Shown: piece after piece, positions 38,440-39,044 of the stretch
Layout: every line of letters starts with the position of its first letter
Numbering within the stretch: the stretch's first letter is position 1
Origin: Xenorhabdus khoisanae
GTDB lineage: Bacteria > Pseudomonadota > Gammaproteobacteria > Enterobacterales > Enterobacteriaceae
Assembly (NCBI RefSeq): GCF_001037465.1
Contig: NZ_LFCV01000027.1
Span: forward strand, 1-39,044
DNA: 39,044 bases
Direction of reading: 5' to 3'
Made by a program: the position numbers and the translations under genes
The notes under the pieces: generated by a model
What the model was told of the DNA's origin: nothing
What the model saw: the letters and a program-made list of their open reading frames with translations, nothing else
Databases searched by the model: none

Positions 38440-39044
38440 AAACTATCATTGCTGGAAAAAATGAGATCGCTATAAATATCACTGATTGGTTATTGAAAAC
38501 TTACCCTGATATAACTATATATGTAGTATTTAATAAAAACGAAACAGGTATTGATGGCCATCAGAGATCATTCAAAAAGTATTGTTTATTAAAAGGTGTG
38601 ACGGATATTTCTTTAGAGGATGCTTATGTTATTGAAAATTCTATTTTCCTTTCTCTAGAATTTGATCAAATAGTAAAGCCAAAAAAATTCAAGCACGATA
38701 ATATTTATAACATGCATTTCTCACTCTTGCCTAAATATAAAGGAATGTATACGTCTGCGTGGCCAATTCTTAATAAGGAAAAAAAAAGTGGTGTAACACT
38801 TCATGAAATAGATGAGGGAATCGATACTGGCGCAATTATTGATCAATTTGAATTTCCTCTTGAAGAAGCAGAAACAGCAAAAACTCTTTATAAGAAATAT
38901 ATTAAATTCGGAACGGACTTGGTCATTGAGAATTTACCAAGCTTGTTAAATAACAACTATAAAAGTATCGCGCAAAAAGCAATAGACGGAAGCTATTATT
39001 CAAAAAAATCAATCGATTACGCTAATTTAAAAATAGATTTAAAT
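38436..39044 (+). CDS. Sugar N-formyltransferase (partial, runs off the right edge)
   Basis: 203 codons of a 10-formyl-tetrahydrofolate-dependent formyltransferase. The catalytic triad of this family is visible: Asn-x-His in [12 protein letters not shown] near residues 93-95 and Asp in [11 protein letters not shown] near residue 130. It begins [15 protein letters not shown] at 38436, overlapping the fdtA stop (ATGA). Related enzymes (e.g. QdtF, FdtF, VioF, WlaRD) N-formylate dTDP-Qui3N, Fuc3N or Qui4N for O-antigen. With fdtA upstream, the 3-amino sugar is the likely acceptor. No aminotransferase is in the window; it probably lies just to the right. AT-rich. Confidence 0.88.
   Translation, partial: MKTIIAGKNEIAINITDWLLKTYPDITIYVVFNKNETGIDGHQRSFKKYCLLKGVTDISLEDAYVIENSIFLSLEFDQIVKPKKFKHDNIYNMHFSLLPKYKGMYTSAWPILNKEKKSGVTLHEIDEGIDTGAIIDQFEFPLEEAETAKTLYKKYIKFGTDLVIENLPSLLNNNYKSIAQKAIDGSYYSKKSIDYANLKIDLN

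Overview
The window is a chromosomal segment of an enterobacterium. The order metL-metB-metJ-rpmE-priA-cytR-ftsN-hslVU-menA-rraA-zapB-glpFK-emrD-fpr-yiiR-yiiQ-tpiA-sbp-pfkA-fieF ... cpxP-cpxRA is the Escherichia coli metL-to-cpx neighbourhood with local losses and insertions. The moderate GC content, an ERIC repeat and the form of the insertions suggest Morganellaceae, most likely Xenorhabdus or Photorhabdus. That placement is an inference from gene order and protein resemblance, not from a search.

Positions 1-24121 are conserved core. They hold methionine biosynthesis with its repressor and met boxes (metL, metB, metJ), ribosomal protein L31, the replication-restart helicase PriA, the nucleoside repressor CytR, divisome protein FtsN, the heat-shock protease HslVU behind a sigma-32-type promoter, menaquinone synthesis (menA), rraA, zapB, glycerol uptake (glpF-glpK, without an adjacent glpX), the exporter EmrD, flavodoxin reductase Fpr, two small envelope or membrane genes, tpiA, sbp, pfkA and fieF.

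Positions 24153-33000 are an accessory block between fieF and cpxP, which adjoin in E. coli. It holds a CdsA-like / PlsC-like lipid gene pair whose acyltransferase has lost its 5' end. Next is an IS110-family transposase gene split by a group II intron with its own reverse transcriptase/maturase, followed by a 3'-truncated IS4-type transposase. After these come a two-gene AT-rich operon (left-handed beta-helix acyltransferase plus MaoC dehydratase), several gene fragments, and a structured, prophage-like stretch with three hairpins.

Positions 33062-35780 are the Cpx envelope-stress system: cpxP divergent from cpxRA, with a perfect CpxR box between them. Immediately after cpxA a JUMPstart/ops element (about 35971-36008) opens an AT-rich surface-polysaccharide operon reading rightwards: rmlB, rmlA, a FdtA/QdtA-type 3,4-ketoisomerase and a sugar N-formyltransferase cut by the window edge. 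The overlapping or near-contiguous genes are consistent with making a dTDP-activated 3-amino-3,6-dideoxyhexose that is then N-formylated, if an aminotransferase lies just outside the window.

The least ordinary parts are the nested intron-in-IS110, the orphan MaoC/beta-helix acyltransferase pair, and the hairpin cluster at 32605-32776. No CRISPR array, tRNA or rRNA was seen.
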